Shown here: positions 1-5,139 of the stretch, piece after piece
How positions within the stretch are numbered: position 1 is the first letter of the stretch
Layout of the letters: each line of letters starts with the position of its first letter
Source of the DNA: Deltaproteobacteria bacterium
GTDB lineage: Bacteria > Myxococcota_A > Polyangia > Polyangiales > Ga0077539
Assembly (NCBI GenBank): GCA_947494865.1
Contig: CANMAT010000211.1
Span: 1-6,627 of the forward strand
Reading direction: 5' to 3'
DNA: 6,627 bases
The notes under the pieces: generated by a model
Databases searched by the model: none
Seen by the model: the letters and a program-made list of their open reading frames with translations, nothing else
Told to the model about the DNA's origin: nothing
Position numbers and translations under genes: made by a program

Positions 1-138
1 CACGGCCCATGAGCGCGATTGCAGACGGTGAGGCCCATGAGCGCGATTGCAGACGGGGGTTCGCCACGGCCCATGAGCACGACTGCAGACGGTGAGGGCC
101 GTGAGCACGATTGCAGACGGGGGTTCGCCGAGGCCCAT
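1..138 (+). repeat. Left array of alternating 28-bp and 36-bp repeat units
   Basis: Units begin with GAGCRCGAYTGCAGACGG and come in two lengths. The 28-bp form occupies 11-38 and 75-102. The 36-bp form, with an insert containing GGGGTTCGCC, occupies 39-74 and 103-138. The array is therefore also a 64-bp higher-order repeat (11-74 and 75-138). Positions 1-10 match the tail of a further unit, so the array continues beyond the window. No unique spacers separate the units. The innermost two units (75-138) form the outer half of the left inverted-repeat arm of the transposase element. Open frames crossing this array encode only repetitive peptides and are not called as genes. Confidence 0.9.
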
Positions 139-203
139 GAGCGCGTCTATTGCGGCTCACCCCCGGCTGTACGTCAGGGGTCACCCGCTCCGCGGGTTGC
201 AGG
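75..203 (+). repeat. Left inverted-repeat arm of the transposase element
   Basis: This arm comprises a 28-bp unit (75-102), a 36-bp unit (103-138) and a 65-bp inner segment (139-203). The inner segment is found only next to the gene. Read as reverse complement, 651-779 matches it with one difference in the 28-bp unit, none in the 36-bp unit and three in the inner segment. The near identity implies recent duplication, gene conversion or selection. Confidence 0.92.
183..197. repeat. Terminal hairpin, left inner end
   Basis: ACCCGC (183-188), loop TCC and GCGGGT (192-197) form a perfect 6-bp stem with a 3-nt loop, 45 bp upstream of the transposase start codon. A matching hairpin lies at the other end (657-671). 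Y1 HUH transposases recognise subterminal hairpins in single-stranded DNA, so this is a candidate binding site. That role is inferred from position and family, not shown. Confidence 0.6.
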
Positions 204-242
204 CGAGGCAACTGCACGCGACTGCGCGCCGATGAAGCGAAC

Positions 243-707
243 ATGAGATCAGTTCATGTTCGGTTGTATGTTCATCTCGTGTGGGGCACGGCGGGCAGGT
301 TGCCCTGCCTCGACCCGTCGCGCGCTCGGCGTGTGCACGGTCTCCTCGCACGCGTATGCCGCGGCAGAAAGTGTGTCGCGCTCGCAGTGGGAGGCGTCGC
401 CGACCACGTTCACCTGCTCGTGGGCTTCCATCCCACGGTCGCTGTTTCAGATCTCGTTCGGGCGCTCAAGGTCGGCACGTCGCACTTCATCGCCGACACG
501 CTCGGCGTCGCCGACTTCGCGTGGCAGGAGGGCTACGGCGCGTTCTCGCTCCGAGAGTCAGAGTGCGAGACGGTGCGCCGCTACATCGAACGACAACACG
601 AGCATCACGCCAGCGCGACCCATGTCGCCGAGTGGGAGGCACCCCATTCCCCTGCAACCCGCGAAGCGGGTGACCTCGGACGTACAGCCGGGGGTGAGCC
701 GCAATAG
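243..707 (+). CDS. Y1 HUH transposase, RAYT / IS200-IS605 family
   Basis: Small single-domain transposase (154 aa) expected to cut and rejoin single-stranded DNA through a 5'-phosphotyrosine. The HUH metal-binding motif DHVHLLVGF has its two histidines at residues 55 and 57. The probable nucleophile is Tyr114 in VRRYIERQHEHH. WQEGYGAFS (about 94-102) is a hallmark of the TnpA_REP/Y1_Tnp family. I chose ATG 243 because the family N-terminus (HVRLYVHLVWGT) begins there; the frame is open back to 150, but that part lies in or beside repeat DNA. The first 50 bp are visibly more AT-rich than the surrounding genes. The last roughly 19 codons run into the right inverted repeat, so the C-terminus (PATREAGDLGRTAGGEPQ) is repeat-encoded and unlike the usual family ending. 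All catalytic residues are present, so the enzyme may be active. RAYT versus plain IS200-like is judged mainly from the flanking repeats. Confidence 0.88.
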   Translation: MRSVHVRLYVHLVWGTAGRLPCLDPSRARRVHGLLARVCRGRKCVALAVGGVADHVHLLVGFHPTVAVSDLVRALKVGTSHFIADTLGVADFAWQEGYGAFSLRESECETVRRYIERQHEHHASATHVAEWEAPHSPATREAGDLGRTAGGEPQ

Positions 708-779
708 ACGCGCTCATGGGCCTCGGCGAACCCCCGTCTGCAATCGTGCTCACGGCCCTCACCGTCTGCAATCGTGCTC
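651..779 (-). repeat. Right inverted-repeat arm of the transposase element
   Basis: Reverse complement of 75-203 with four differences. It comprises the 65-bp inner segment (651-715), which contains the last codons and stop of the transposase gene, then a 36-bp unit (716-751, identical to 103-138) and a 28-bp unit (752-779). Confidence 0.92.
657..671. repeat. Terminal hairpin, right inner end
   Basis: ACCCGC (657-662), loop GAA and GCGGGT (666-671) form a perfect 6-bp stem. It mirrors the hairpin at 183-197. The stem is identical in both copies and the only change between them is in the loop, as expected if the folded form is what is recognised. It lies inside the coding frame of the transposase C-terminus. 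Confidence 0.6.
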
Positions 780-877
780 ACGGCCCTCACCGTCTGCAAT
801 CGTGCTCATGGGCCTCGGCGAACCCCCCCTGCAAGCGCGCGCATCGGCCTCGGCGAACCCACGTCTGCAAGCGCCTC
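716..877 (-). repeat. Right array of 36/28/28/35/35-bp repeat units
   Basis: The same unit family as on the left, in opposite orientation: 716-751 (36 bp), 752-779 and 780-807 (28 bp, identical to each other), then 808-842 and 843-877 (35 bp). The two outer 35-bp units have diverged from the core: ATTGCAGACGG becomes CTTGCAGGGGG and CTTGCAGACGTGG. The gradient suggests old outer copies and recent inner ones. Here the order from the gene outward is 36, 28, 28, whereas on the left it is 36, 28, 36, 28, so the two arrays have expanded independently. Confidence 0.88.
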
Positions 878-950
878 ATGCACGCCTCCGCGATCACTTC
901 GCGCAGTGGATGTTCCTCGGCGAACACGCCGGGCCATGACGCTTCGACGC

Positions 951-990
951 TGCATCACAGGTGGTGACGGGCCGCATCACATGTGATGCA
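951..990. promoter_or_regulatory. Twin palindromic sites; candidate protein-binding site
   Basis: GCATCACATGTGATGC (974-989) is a perfect 16-bp palindrome with no loop. A degenerate copy, GCATCACAGGTGGTGA (952-967), starts exactly 22 bp upstream, about two helical turns, so a dimeric protein could bind both on one DNA face. The absence of a loop and of a T tract argues against a terminator. Its location between two convergent gene ends is odd for an operator. It may be the remnant of a promoter region disrupted by the repeat island, or a chromosomal site for a nucleoid or partition protein. The protein is unknown. Confidence 0.45.
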
Positions 991-1025
991 CCCGATCAGC
1001 GCCGAGAAACATCGCGCGACCTCGT

Positions 1026-1038
1026 GCGGTGGCACCGC
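1026..1038 (-). terminator. Possible weak terminator hairpin after the corC-like gene
   Basis: GCGGT, loop GGC, ACCGC gives a perfect 5-bp GC-rich stem beginning 12 nt past the corC-like stop codon at 1050-1052 (minus strand). There is no T tract, so intrinsic termination would be weak. Placement right after the stop is the main support. Confidence 0.25.
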
Positions 1039-1049
1039 TCGCGCGCCCC

Positions 1050-2345
1050 TCAGGCCGTCGTCTGGGCCTCGGGGCTCTTGCGCACGCTCACGCGCGACAC
1101 GCGGCGCCGACGCATGGTCTCGACGGTGACCACCCACTCGCCGAAGCGAACGCTGTCGCCCACGCGGGCGAGGCGCCCGAGGCGCTCGAGCACCGCGCCG
1201 CCCACGGTGTCGGCGTCGGTCTCGGACATGTCAACGCCCTGCGCGCGCAGCTCGTCGAGGGCCACCATGCCGTCGGCCACGAACGACCCGTCGGGGCGCG
1301 TCTCGACCTTGGGGGCCTCCTCGTCATGCTCGTCGCGGATCTCGCCGACGATCTCTTCGAGCACGTCTTCGAGGGTCACGATGCCGCTGGTGCCGCCGTA
1401 CTCGTCGACCACCACGGCCATGGGGAGCTGCCTGCGCTGCATCTCGCGCATGAGGTCGAAGAGGCCCGTGGTCTCGGGCACGAGCGGCGCCTCGCGCATG
1501 GCCTCGCGGAGCGTCTTCGGGCGCACCGTGGCGAGCAGGAGGTCTTTCATGTTCACGTAGCCCGCGATGCGGTCGAGGTTGCCCCCCTCGGCGAGCGGAA
1601 AGCGCGTGAAGCCCGACGCCCGCGCGCGCTGAATGGCCGGCTCGAAGGGCATGTCGGCGTCGAGCCAGGTGACGTCGACGCGGGGCACCATCACCTGCCG
1701 CGCCGTGCGCTCGGTGAAGCGCACCACGCGCTCGAGGAGCTGACGCTTGGGCTGCGAGAGGCGACCCTTGGCGTAGGCCTGCGTGAGCATCCCGAGGATC
1801 TCCTCTTCGGAGAGGGCCCCCTCGGCGTCGTGGAGGGCGGGGAAGCCCAGCGCCCGCAGCAGCACCGACGAGGCCCCGTTGAGCACGATGAGGCCCGGGA
1901 ACACCAGCCAGTAGAACACCCGCAGCGGGCGCGCGATGGCGAGGGCCACGCGCTCGGCCGAGCGAATGGCGATGAGCTTGGGCACCAGCTCGCCGAACAC
2001 GATGTGGGCGCCCGTGAGCACCGAGAAGCCCAGCACGAGGGCGATGGAGTGCAGCGTCGGCGGGTGCGCGATGCCGAGGGGCGCGAGGGCGTGCTCGAGG
2101 CCGTGGGTGATGGCGGGCTCGCCCACGGAGCCGAGGCCCAGCGAGGCCAGGGTGATGCCGAGCTGCGTGGCCGAGAGGTAGCGGTCGAGGCGCTGCGCGA
2201 CGTCGACGGTGGCGCGCGAGGCGGCGTCGTTGCGGCGGGAGATCTGTTCGAGCTGGGTCGCGCGGAGCTTTACGAGCGCGAACTCGGCGGCCACGAAGAA
2301 GCCGTTGAGGAATACGAAAACGGCGACGAGGCCAAGAGCGAGCAC
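1050..2345 (-). CDS. CNNM/CorC (HlyC/CorC) family membrane protein with CBS pair
   Basis: Inner-membrane protein (431 aa) of the family linked to Mg2+/Co2+ homeostasis; the older label 'hemolysin' is not functionally informative. Residues 1-170 form the CNNM (DUF21) transmembrane domain, with FLNGFFVAAEFALVK near the N-terminus, GEPAI (75-79) and GELVPK (118-123). After the linker, VMVPRVDV (218-225) opens a CBS pair (about 218-335) containing RFPLAEG, DRIAGYVNMKDLL and VVVDEYGGTSGIVTLEDVLEEIVGEI. A CorC_HlyC domain follows (about 345-422). Length and domain order are normal. GTG 2345 is the start: the same frame is closed by TAG at 2358-2360, GTG is the first start codon after it, and the hydrophobic helix begins at residue 2. 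No clear Shine-Dalgarno is visible, so translation is probably coupled to the gene 12 nt upstream. Transport direction and substrate cannot be told from sequence. Confidence 0.95.
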   Translation of the reverse strand: MLALGLVAVFVFLNGFFVAAEFALVKLRATQLEQISRRNDAASRATVDVAQRLDRYLSATQLGITLASLGLGSVGEPAITHGLEHALAPLGIAHPPTLHSIALVLGFSVLTGAHIVFGELVPKLIAIRSAERVALAIARPLRVFYWLVFPGLIVLNGASSVLLRALGFPALHDAEGALSEEEILGMLTQAYAKGRLSQPKRQLLERVVRFTERTARQVMVPRVDVTWLDADMPFEPAIQRARASGFTRFPLAEGGNLDRIAGYVNMKDLLLATVRPKTLREAMREAPLVPETTGLFDLMREMQRRQLPMAVVVDEYGGTSGIVTLEDVLEEIVGEIRDEHDEEAPKVETRPDGSFVADGMVALDELRAQGVDMSETDADTVGGAVLERLGRLARVGDSVRFGEWVVTVETMRRRRVSRVSVRKSPEAQTTA

Positions 2346-2357
2346 GACGGGCGGAGA

Positions 2358-3146
2358 CTAACCCGATGCGCCCGTCGTCGGGGCGGGAGACTGCGAGCCC
2401 TGCTCGGGATAGATCTCGCGGAGGGCCTTGCGGAGCTTCTCGAGGCCGATCTCTTCGGCGGCGTCGCGCTGAAAGATCTTGACGATGCGCACGAGGTCCA
2501 TCGCCTGCACGCGGCCGATGCCGAGCTCGCGCTCGACCTCGCGCTCGAGGAACGACTCCCACGAGCCGTAGCCCTTGGCCTGGTAGAGGTCGGGCTGCGA
2601 GAGCTCGTGGAGGGTGAGCGCCGCGTCCCAGAACTGGCGCTGGATGTTGCGCTTGAGGGCCTTGAGGCGCTGCAGGGCGTTGATGGCGCGCGTGAGGTTG
2701 GCCTTGAGCCTCTCGGCCCCCTCGGGCGAGCGCGCGGGGGCGTGCAGCGAGCCCGGCGTGGTGGGCTTGGGCGGCGGGAGCACCGCGCCGGCCTCGAGCG
2801 GCGGCAGCGCGCGCCGCGGCACGCGCCGCGGGAGCATCGGCGGGGCGCCGCGCTTGACCTTCTTCTTCTTGATGATTAACCCCTCGGACGTGGGGTCGAC
2901 GGAGGCCGCCAGGGCCTCGGGCTTCACCGACGTAACGGGAGGCTTCGACGGCTTCGCCGCCTCGGCCACGGGCTTCGCCGCCTTGGCGGCAGGCTTCGCG
3001 GCGCCCTTCGCGGCAGGCTTCGCGGCGCCCTTCGCGGCAGGCTTCGCGGCCTTCGATGCAGGCTTCGCGGGCGCGGCCTTCGGTGCAGGCTTCGCGTCCT
3101 TGCGGTTGGCCTTCGCTGCTGCCTTCGTCCCCTTCGCCTTCGCCAT
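2358..3146 (-). CDS. Histone-H1-like tail fused to a helical putative DNA-binding domain
   Basis: A 262-aa protein in two parts. Residues 1-70 are low-complexity Lys/Ala/Pro (repeated KPAAKGAA), like histone H1 tails and AlgP-type proteins, and probably bind DNA nonspecifically. A basic patch, KKKKVKRG, lies at 93-100, followed by a Pro-rich linker to about 140. The rest (about 143-248) is predicted all-helical. It contains FWDAALTLHEL, YQAKGYGSWESFLEREVERELGIGR and AMDLVRIVKIF, a pattern like the 'GY-S-F' helical domain of phage and plasmid DNA-binding proteins (DUF3102-like from memory). ATG 3146 has a good GGAGAG ribosome site at 3151-3156. The TAG stop lies 12 nt before the corC-like GTG and in the same frame, suggesting one transcript. 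The protein has no signal peptide and is probably nucleoid-associated; the specific role is unknown. Confidence 0.8.
   Translation of the reverse strand: MAKAKGTKAAAKANRKDAKPAPKAAPAKPASKAAKPAAKGAAKPAAKGAAKPAAKAAKPVAEAAKPSKPPVTSVKPEALAASVDPTSEGLIIKKKKVKRGAPPMLPRRVPRRALPPLEAGAVLPPPKPTTPGSLHAPARSPEGAERLKANLTRAINALQRLKALKRNIQRQFWDAALTLHELSQPDLYQAKGYGSWESFLEREVERELGIGRVQAMDLVRIVKIFQRDAAEEIGLEKLRKALREIYPEQGSQSPAPTTGASG
2991..3050 (-). repeat. 24-bp in-frame tandem repeat (2.5 copies)
   Basis: Two perfect 24-bp copies (2991-3014 and 3015-3038) plus half a copy (3039-3050), reading as KPAAKGAA on the minus strand. Because the period is a multiple of three, copy number can change without a frameshift, so the length of the basic tail could vary between strains. 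Confidence 0.9.
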
Positions 3147-3173
3147 GGAACTCTCCAGACCCGTGAAATGAAC

Positions 3174-3203
3174 TGTTATTCAGCGGACGCATAACATCCG
3201 CTG
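3174..3203 (-). promoter_or_regulatory. Interleaved inverted repeats upstream of the histone-like gene
   Basis: Two inverted repeats overlap. CAGCGGA (3181-3187) pairs with TCCGCTG (3197-3203), and TGTTAT (3174-3179) pairs with ATAACA (3191-3196). The arms alternate, so as RNA only one hairpin can form at a time, or a pseudoknot with very tight loops. They lie 28-57 nt upstream of the ATG at 3146, just before the ribosome site. They could be an operator near the transcription start or alternating leader hairpins. Confidence 0.5.
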
Positions 3204-3230
3204 CGCCGTGAGTCCATCCTTTCGACGGAA

Positions 3231-3236
3231 AGTCAA
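3231..3236 (-). promoter_or_regulatory. Possible -35 box (TTGACT) for the minus-strand operon
   Basis: On the minus strand TTGACT matches five of six bases of the sigma-70 -35 consensus. No good -10 hexamer follows at 16-18 bp (ACTCAC at 17 bp), so this is a partial promoter call. If used, transcription would begin near 3200, inside the interleaved repeats. Confidence 0.25.
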
Positions 3237-3300
3237 GCCCTTGCCAGGGTTCTGTCGCCCCGCGTCGCGCGAAGCCGCTGGAGTTCCAGCGAAACCAGCG

Positions 3301-3330
3301 TGGGCGACGCGCGGCGTGCCGTGGTAGCAA
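3301..3330 (+). promoter_or_regulatory. Possible weak promoter for the radical SAM gene
   Basis: TAGCAA (3325-3330) could be a -10 element, with TGGGCG (3301-3306) as a poor -35 at 18-bp spacing. It lies about 45 bp upstream of ATG 3376, in the 229-bp divergent intergenic region. Support is positional only. Confidence 0.2.
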
Positions 3331-3375
3331 GCGATTCGCGCCGTTCTCCCCCTATCGAGGCTCGAGATTCAGCCC

Positions 3376-3984
3376 ATGCCCACCGACGACCCCGCGCTCT
3401 CCGTCGCGCAGATGGTTTCCCGCACCGAGGCCGAGGGCCCCGGGTGGCGCTTCGCCCTCTGGGTTCAGGGCTGCCCCCTGCGCTGCGCGGGCTGCTGCAA
3501 CCCCGAGATGCTCTCGTTCACACCGCGCGCGCCGGCACCTTCATTGCGCGCCAGCGAGGTGGTCGCGCGGGCGCTGGCCGAAGACGTCGAGGGCGTGAGC
3601 TTCCTCGGCGGCGAGCCCTTCGCGCAGGCCGCCGCGCTCGCCTCCGTGGCCCGCGCGGTGCGGTCCGCCGGGCGCACCGTGATGGTCTTCTCGGGCTACA
3701 CCCTCGACGAGATCCGCGCGATGCGTTCGGCTGACGCCGACGGCCTCCTCGCGCTCACCGACCTGCTCGTCGACGGCCGCTACGACGCCGCGCGGCGCAC
3801 CACATCGCGGCGCTGGGTGGGCTCCGACAACCAGGTGATGCACTTTCTCTCCGACCGCTACTCCCCGCTCGACCCTCGCTTTCACGAGGGCAACCACGTC
3901 GAGATTCGCATGCGCGGCAACGAGATCACCCTCAACGGCTGGCCCGTGCACGGCGCCCTCACCCGCATCGGCCACGCCCGATGA
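3376..3984 (+). CDS. NrdG-like 4Fe-4S single-cluster radical SAM protein
   Basis: A 202-aa radical SAM protein expected to bind one [4Fe-4S] cluster and cleave S-adenosylmethionine to make a radical. The cluster motif CPLRCAGC supplies Cys33, Cys37 and Cys40 (CxxxCxxC), with an extra Cys41. The SAM-binding GGEP is at 78-81, followed by VFSGYTLDEI (104-113). LLVDGRYD and RRWVGSDNQVMHFL (about 130-158) are typical of the activase subgroup related to NrdG. ATG 3376 keeps the family N-terminus (RTEAEGPGWRFALWVQGC); no strong ribosome site is seen. No class III ribonucleotide reductase or pyruvate formate-lyase lies in the window, so a standard activase role is not supported. Its stop overlaps the next start (ATGA, 3981-3984), tying it to the unknown 380-aa protein. 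Relatives labelled '4Fe-4S single cluster domain' occur, as I recall, beside Ycf46/Ycf35-like genes, which fits the downstream genes. The substrate is unknown. Confidence 0.88.
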   Translation: MPTDDPALSVAQMVSRTEAEGPGWRFALWVQGCPLRCAGCCNPEMLSFTPRAPAPSLRASEVVARALAEDVEGVSFLGGEPFAQAAALASVARAVRSAGRTVMVFSGYTLDEIRAMRSADADGLLALTDLLVDGRYDAARRTTSRRWVGSDNQVMHFLSDRYSPLDPRFHEGNHVEIRMRGNEITLNGWPVHGALTRIGHAR

Positions 3985-5123
3985 GCGCGCACCCCCTCGG
4001 CCGCGGGGCCCCGCCGCACGCCGCGCCCGCGGTGACGTTCTCTGTCAACGAAGGCCGCGCCCTCGAGGTGCTCTTCGCGCTGCTGGGCCGCCCGCGCGGC
4101 GACGCGATGCTCGTGCCCGCGCGCCTCGACGCGCCGCGGGCCGCGCTGCTCGAGGCGGGCGCCCGGTGCATCGCGCGCTCGGCGTCGCGCTACCTCTGCG
4201 CCGACGAGGGCTACCGCGAGCGCGTGGTGCTGCGCGACGGCCGCCGCGCCGTGGGCCGCGCGTGGACCCCGTCGCTCGGCGTGGGCTTCGCGCCGCGGTA
4301 CACCCGCGCGTCGCGGTCGTTCTGGCTCGCCGCGGCGGAGAGCCTCCCGCTGCTGGGCGCCCTCGACGCCGCGCCCGAGGCCGTGCGCAAGGCGACGCGC
4401 GTGGCCGCCGACCTCGTCGACAGCGACGGCACCGCGTCGGGCGACTGGGTGTTCTTCGCCATGGCGCACGCCGCGCTGCCCGCGTTTCGCCTCGCGACGG
4501 CGCAGCTCTCCACGGTGCAGCGCCGCCTGCGCCTCGGCTCGCCCCTCGCCGCGCTGCTCTACCCCGACACGGGATCGAGCTCCGACGAGCTGCGCGGGCA
4601 GTACGGCCGCCTCGTGGCGCGCGGCAGCGTGCGCGTGGTCGAGTGCGTCGAAGGCCGCCTCGCCCGATCGTGGGGCGCCTACGCCGCGCAGACGTGGGCC
4701 GCGCGCCAGGCGCCCGACGACCTCACGCAACGCTGGAGCGCCCTCGGTCGCACGCTCCACGGCTGGCTCGACGCCGTCGATCGCGCCGCTCGCATGGACC
4801 TCGCGCGCCCCCTCCTGCGCGCCGCGGTGTCGATGGTGAGCGGCCCCTTCGCGGGCGGCGGCGAGGCCGTGCGCGCGGCGCTCGCCACCGCGCCGGGCCT
4901 GCGCAACCTCAAGGATCGCGACGCGCTGCTCGCCGCGGTGGCGGGCGTGGCCGACGTGGGCGTGCGCCTCTTGCGTCGGCGCGACGAGCTGGCGGGCGAG
5001 CGCTACGGCGACGAGCGCTACGACGAGGCCCAGGTGTACGTGGGCGAGGCCGACCGGGTGCTCACCCCCGCGCGTCGTCAGGTCGAGGGCGTGGCGCGCG
5101 CGCTGTCGGGCGTCATCGGCTGA
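3981..5123 (+). CDS. Uncharacterised 380-aa protein of the ATPase cluster
   Basis: I do not recognise a characterised family. The ATG overlaps the radical SAM stop (ATGA), so translation is probably coupled; no ribosome site is obvious. There is no signal peptide or clear membrane helix, so it is probably cytoplasmic. Residues 19-110 look like an alpha/beta region (SVNEGRALEVLFALLG, then YLCADEGYRERVVLRDGRRAVGRAW). From about 112 it appears mostly helical and Ala/Arg-rich (FWLAAAESLPLLGALDAAPEAVRKA, VFFAMAHAALPAFRLATAQL, and a C-terminal helix pair). An acidic and aromatic stretch, ERYGDERYDEAQVYVGEADR, lies at 340-359. No P-loop, Cys cluster or protease motif is seen. By position it could be one of the 'X' domains of predicted FtsH ternary systems, or a substrate of the upstream radical SAM enzyme. 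Both ideas are inference. The gene is real: the frame is long, its codon usage matches its neighbours and the overlap is tight. Confidence 0.8.
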   Translation: MSAHPLGRGAPPHAAPAVTFSVNEGRALEVLFALLGRPRGDAMLVPARLDAPRAALLEAGARCIARSASRYLCADEGYRERVVLRDGRRAVGRAWTPSLGVGFAPRYTRASRSFWLAAAESLPLLGALDAAPEAVRKATRVAADLVDSDGTASGDWVFFAMAHAALPAFRLATAQLSTVQRRLRLGSPLAALLYPDTGSSSDELRGQYGRLVARGSVRVVECVEGRLARSWGAYAAQTWAARQAPDDLTQRWSALGRTLHGWLDAVDRAARMDLARPLLRAAVSMVSGPFAGGGEAVRAALATAPGLRNLKDRDALLAAVAGVADVGVRLLRRRDELAGERYGDERYDEAQVYVGEADRVLTPARRQVEGVARALSGVIG

Positions 5124-5139
5124 GCGGGTGTTTCCGCGG

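Larger units (their letters stand above)
75..779 (+). mobile_element. RAYT/IS200-like element bounded by 129-bp inverted repeats
   Basis: One transposase gene lies between inverted repeats 75-203 and 651-779. Aligned by eye, the arms differ at only 4 of 129 positions, and the enclosed unique DNA is 447 bp (204-650). Classical IS200/IS605 elements lack long terminal inverted repeats. RAYT transposases are typically flanked by REP sequences in inverted orientation, which this resembles. The true mobile boundary is uncertain because the outer part of each arm consists of repeat units that continue beyond it in an array. The element could be a unit that moved as a whole, or a domesticated transposase that spreads the repeats. 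I did not find a target-site duplication, and none is expected for Y1 enzymes. Confidence 0.7.
878..1049. other. Gene-free convergent intergenic tail with dyad sequences
   Basis: Together with the repeat array this completes the roughly 340-bp stretch without a gene between the transposase stop (707) and the corC-like stop (1050). I see no convincing coding frame. The only structure is the pair of palindromic sites at 951-990 and the small dyad at 1026-1038, listed separately. Confidence 0.6.

Noticed and set aside
1..138. CRISPR array on the left, and 716-877 on the right
   Set aside because: There are no unique spacers. Units abut each other, come in two lengths and are mirrored around a transposase gene, and no cas genes are present.
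708..970. Short protein-coding frames in the repeat arrays and the adjoining intergenic stretch
   Set aside because: The translations are repetitive peptides produced by the units, and the same peptides appear on both sides because of the inverted repeat. There are no ribosome sites and no family-like sequence.
974..989. Intrinsic terminator
   Set aside because: The perfect palindrome has no loop bases and no T tract on either strand, so it looks like a protein-binding dyad, not a terminator.
3174..3203. H-type RNA pseudoknot
   Set aside because: The arms have the right order, but the connecting loops would be 0, 3 and 1 nt. That is too short to cross 6-7 bp stems, so mutually exclusive hairpins or a DNA operator are more likely.
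3231..3250. Sigma-54 type promoter on the minus strand (TGGCAAGGGCTTGA)
   Set aside because: The spacing between the GG and the second element is one base short, and the -12 element reads TTGA instead of TTGC.
1029..3330. Very long open frames on either strand overlapping the corC-like and histone-like genes
   Set aside because: They are GC-rich shadow frames. Their translations are His/Ala/Arg/Gly-biased with no domains, while the frames I chose give clear CNNM/CBS/CorC motifs.
3376..3984. Calling the radical SAM protein NrdG (class III ribonucleotide reductase activase)
   Set aside because: The motifs are shared across several activase-like groups. No nrdD is visible, and the neighbours point to a different pathway, so no gene symbol was given.
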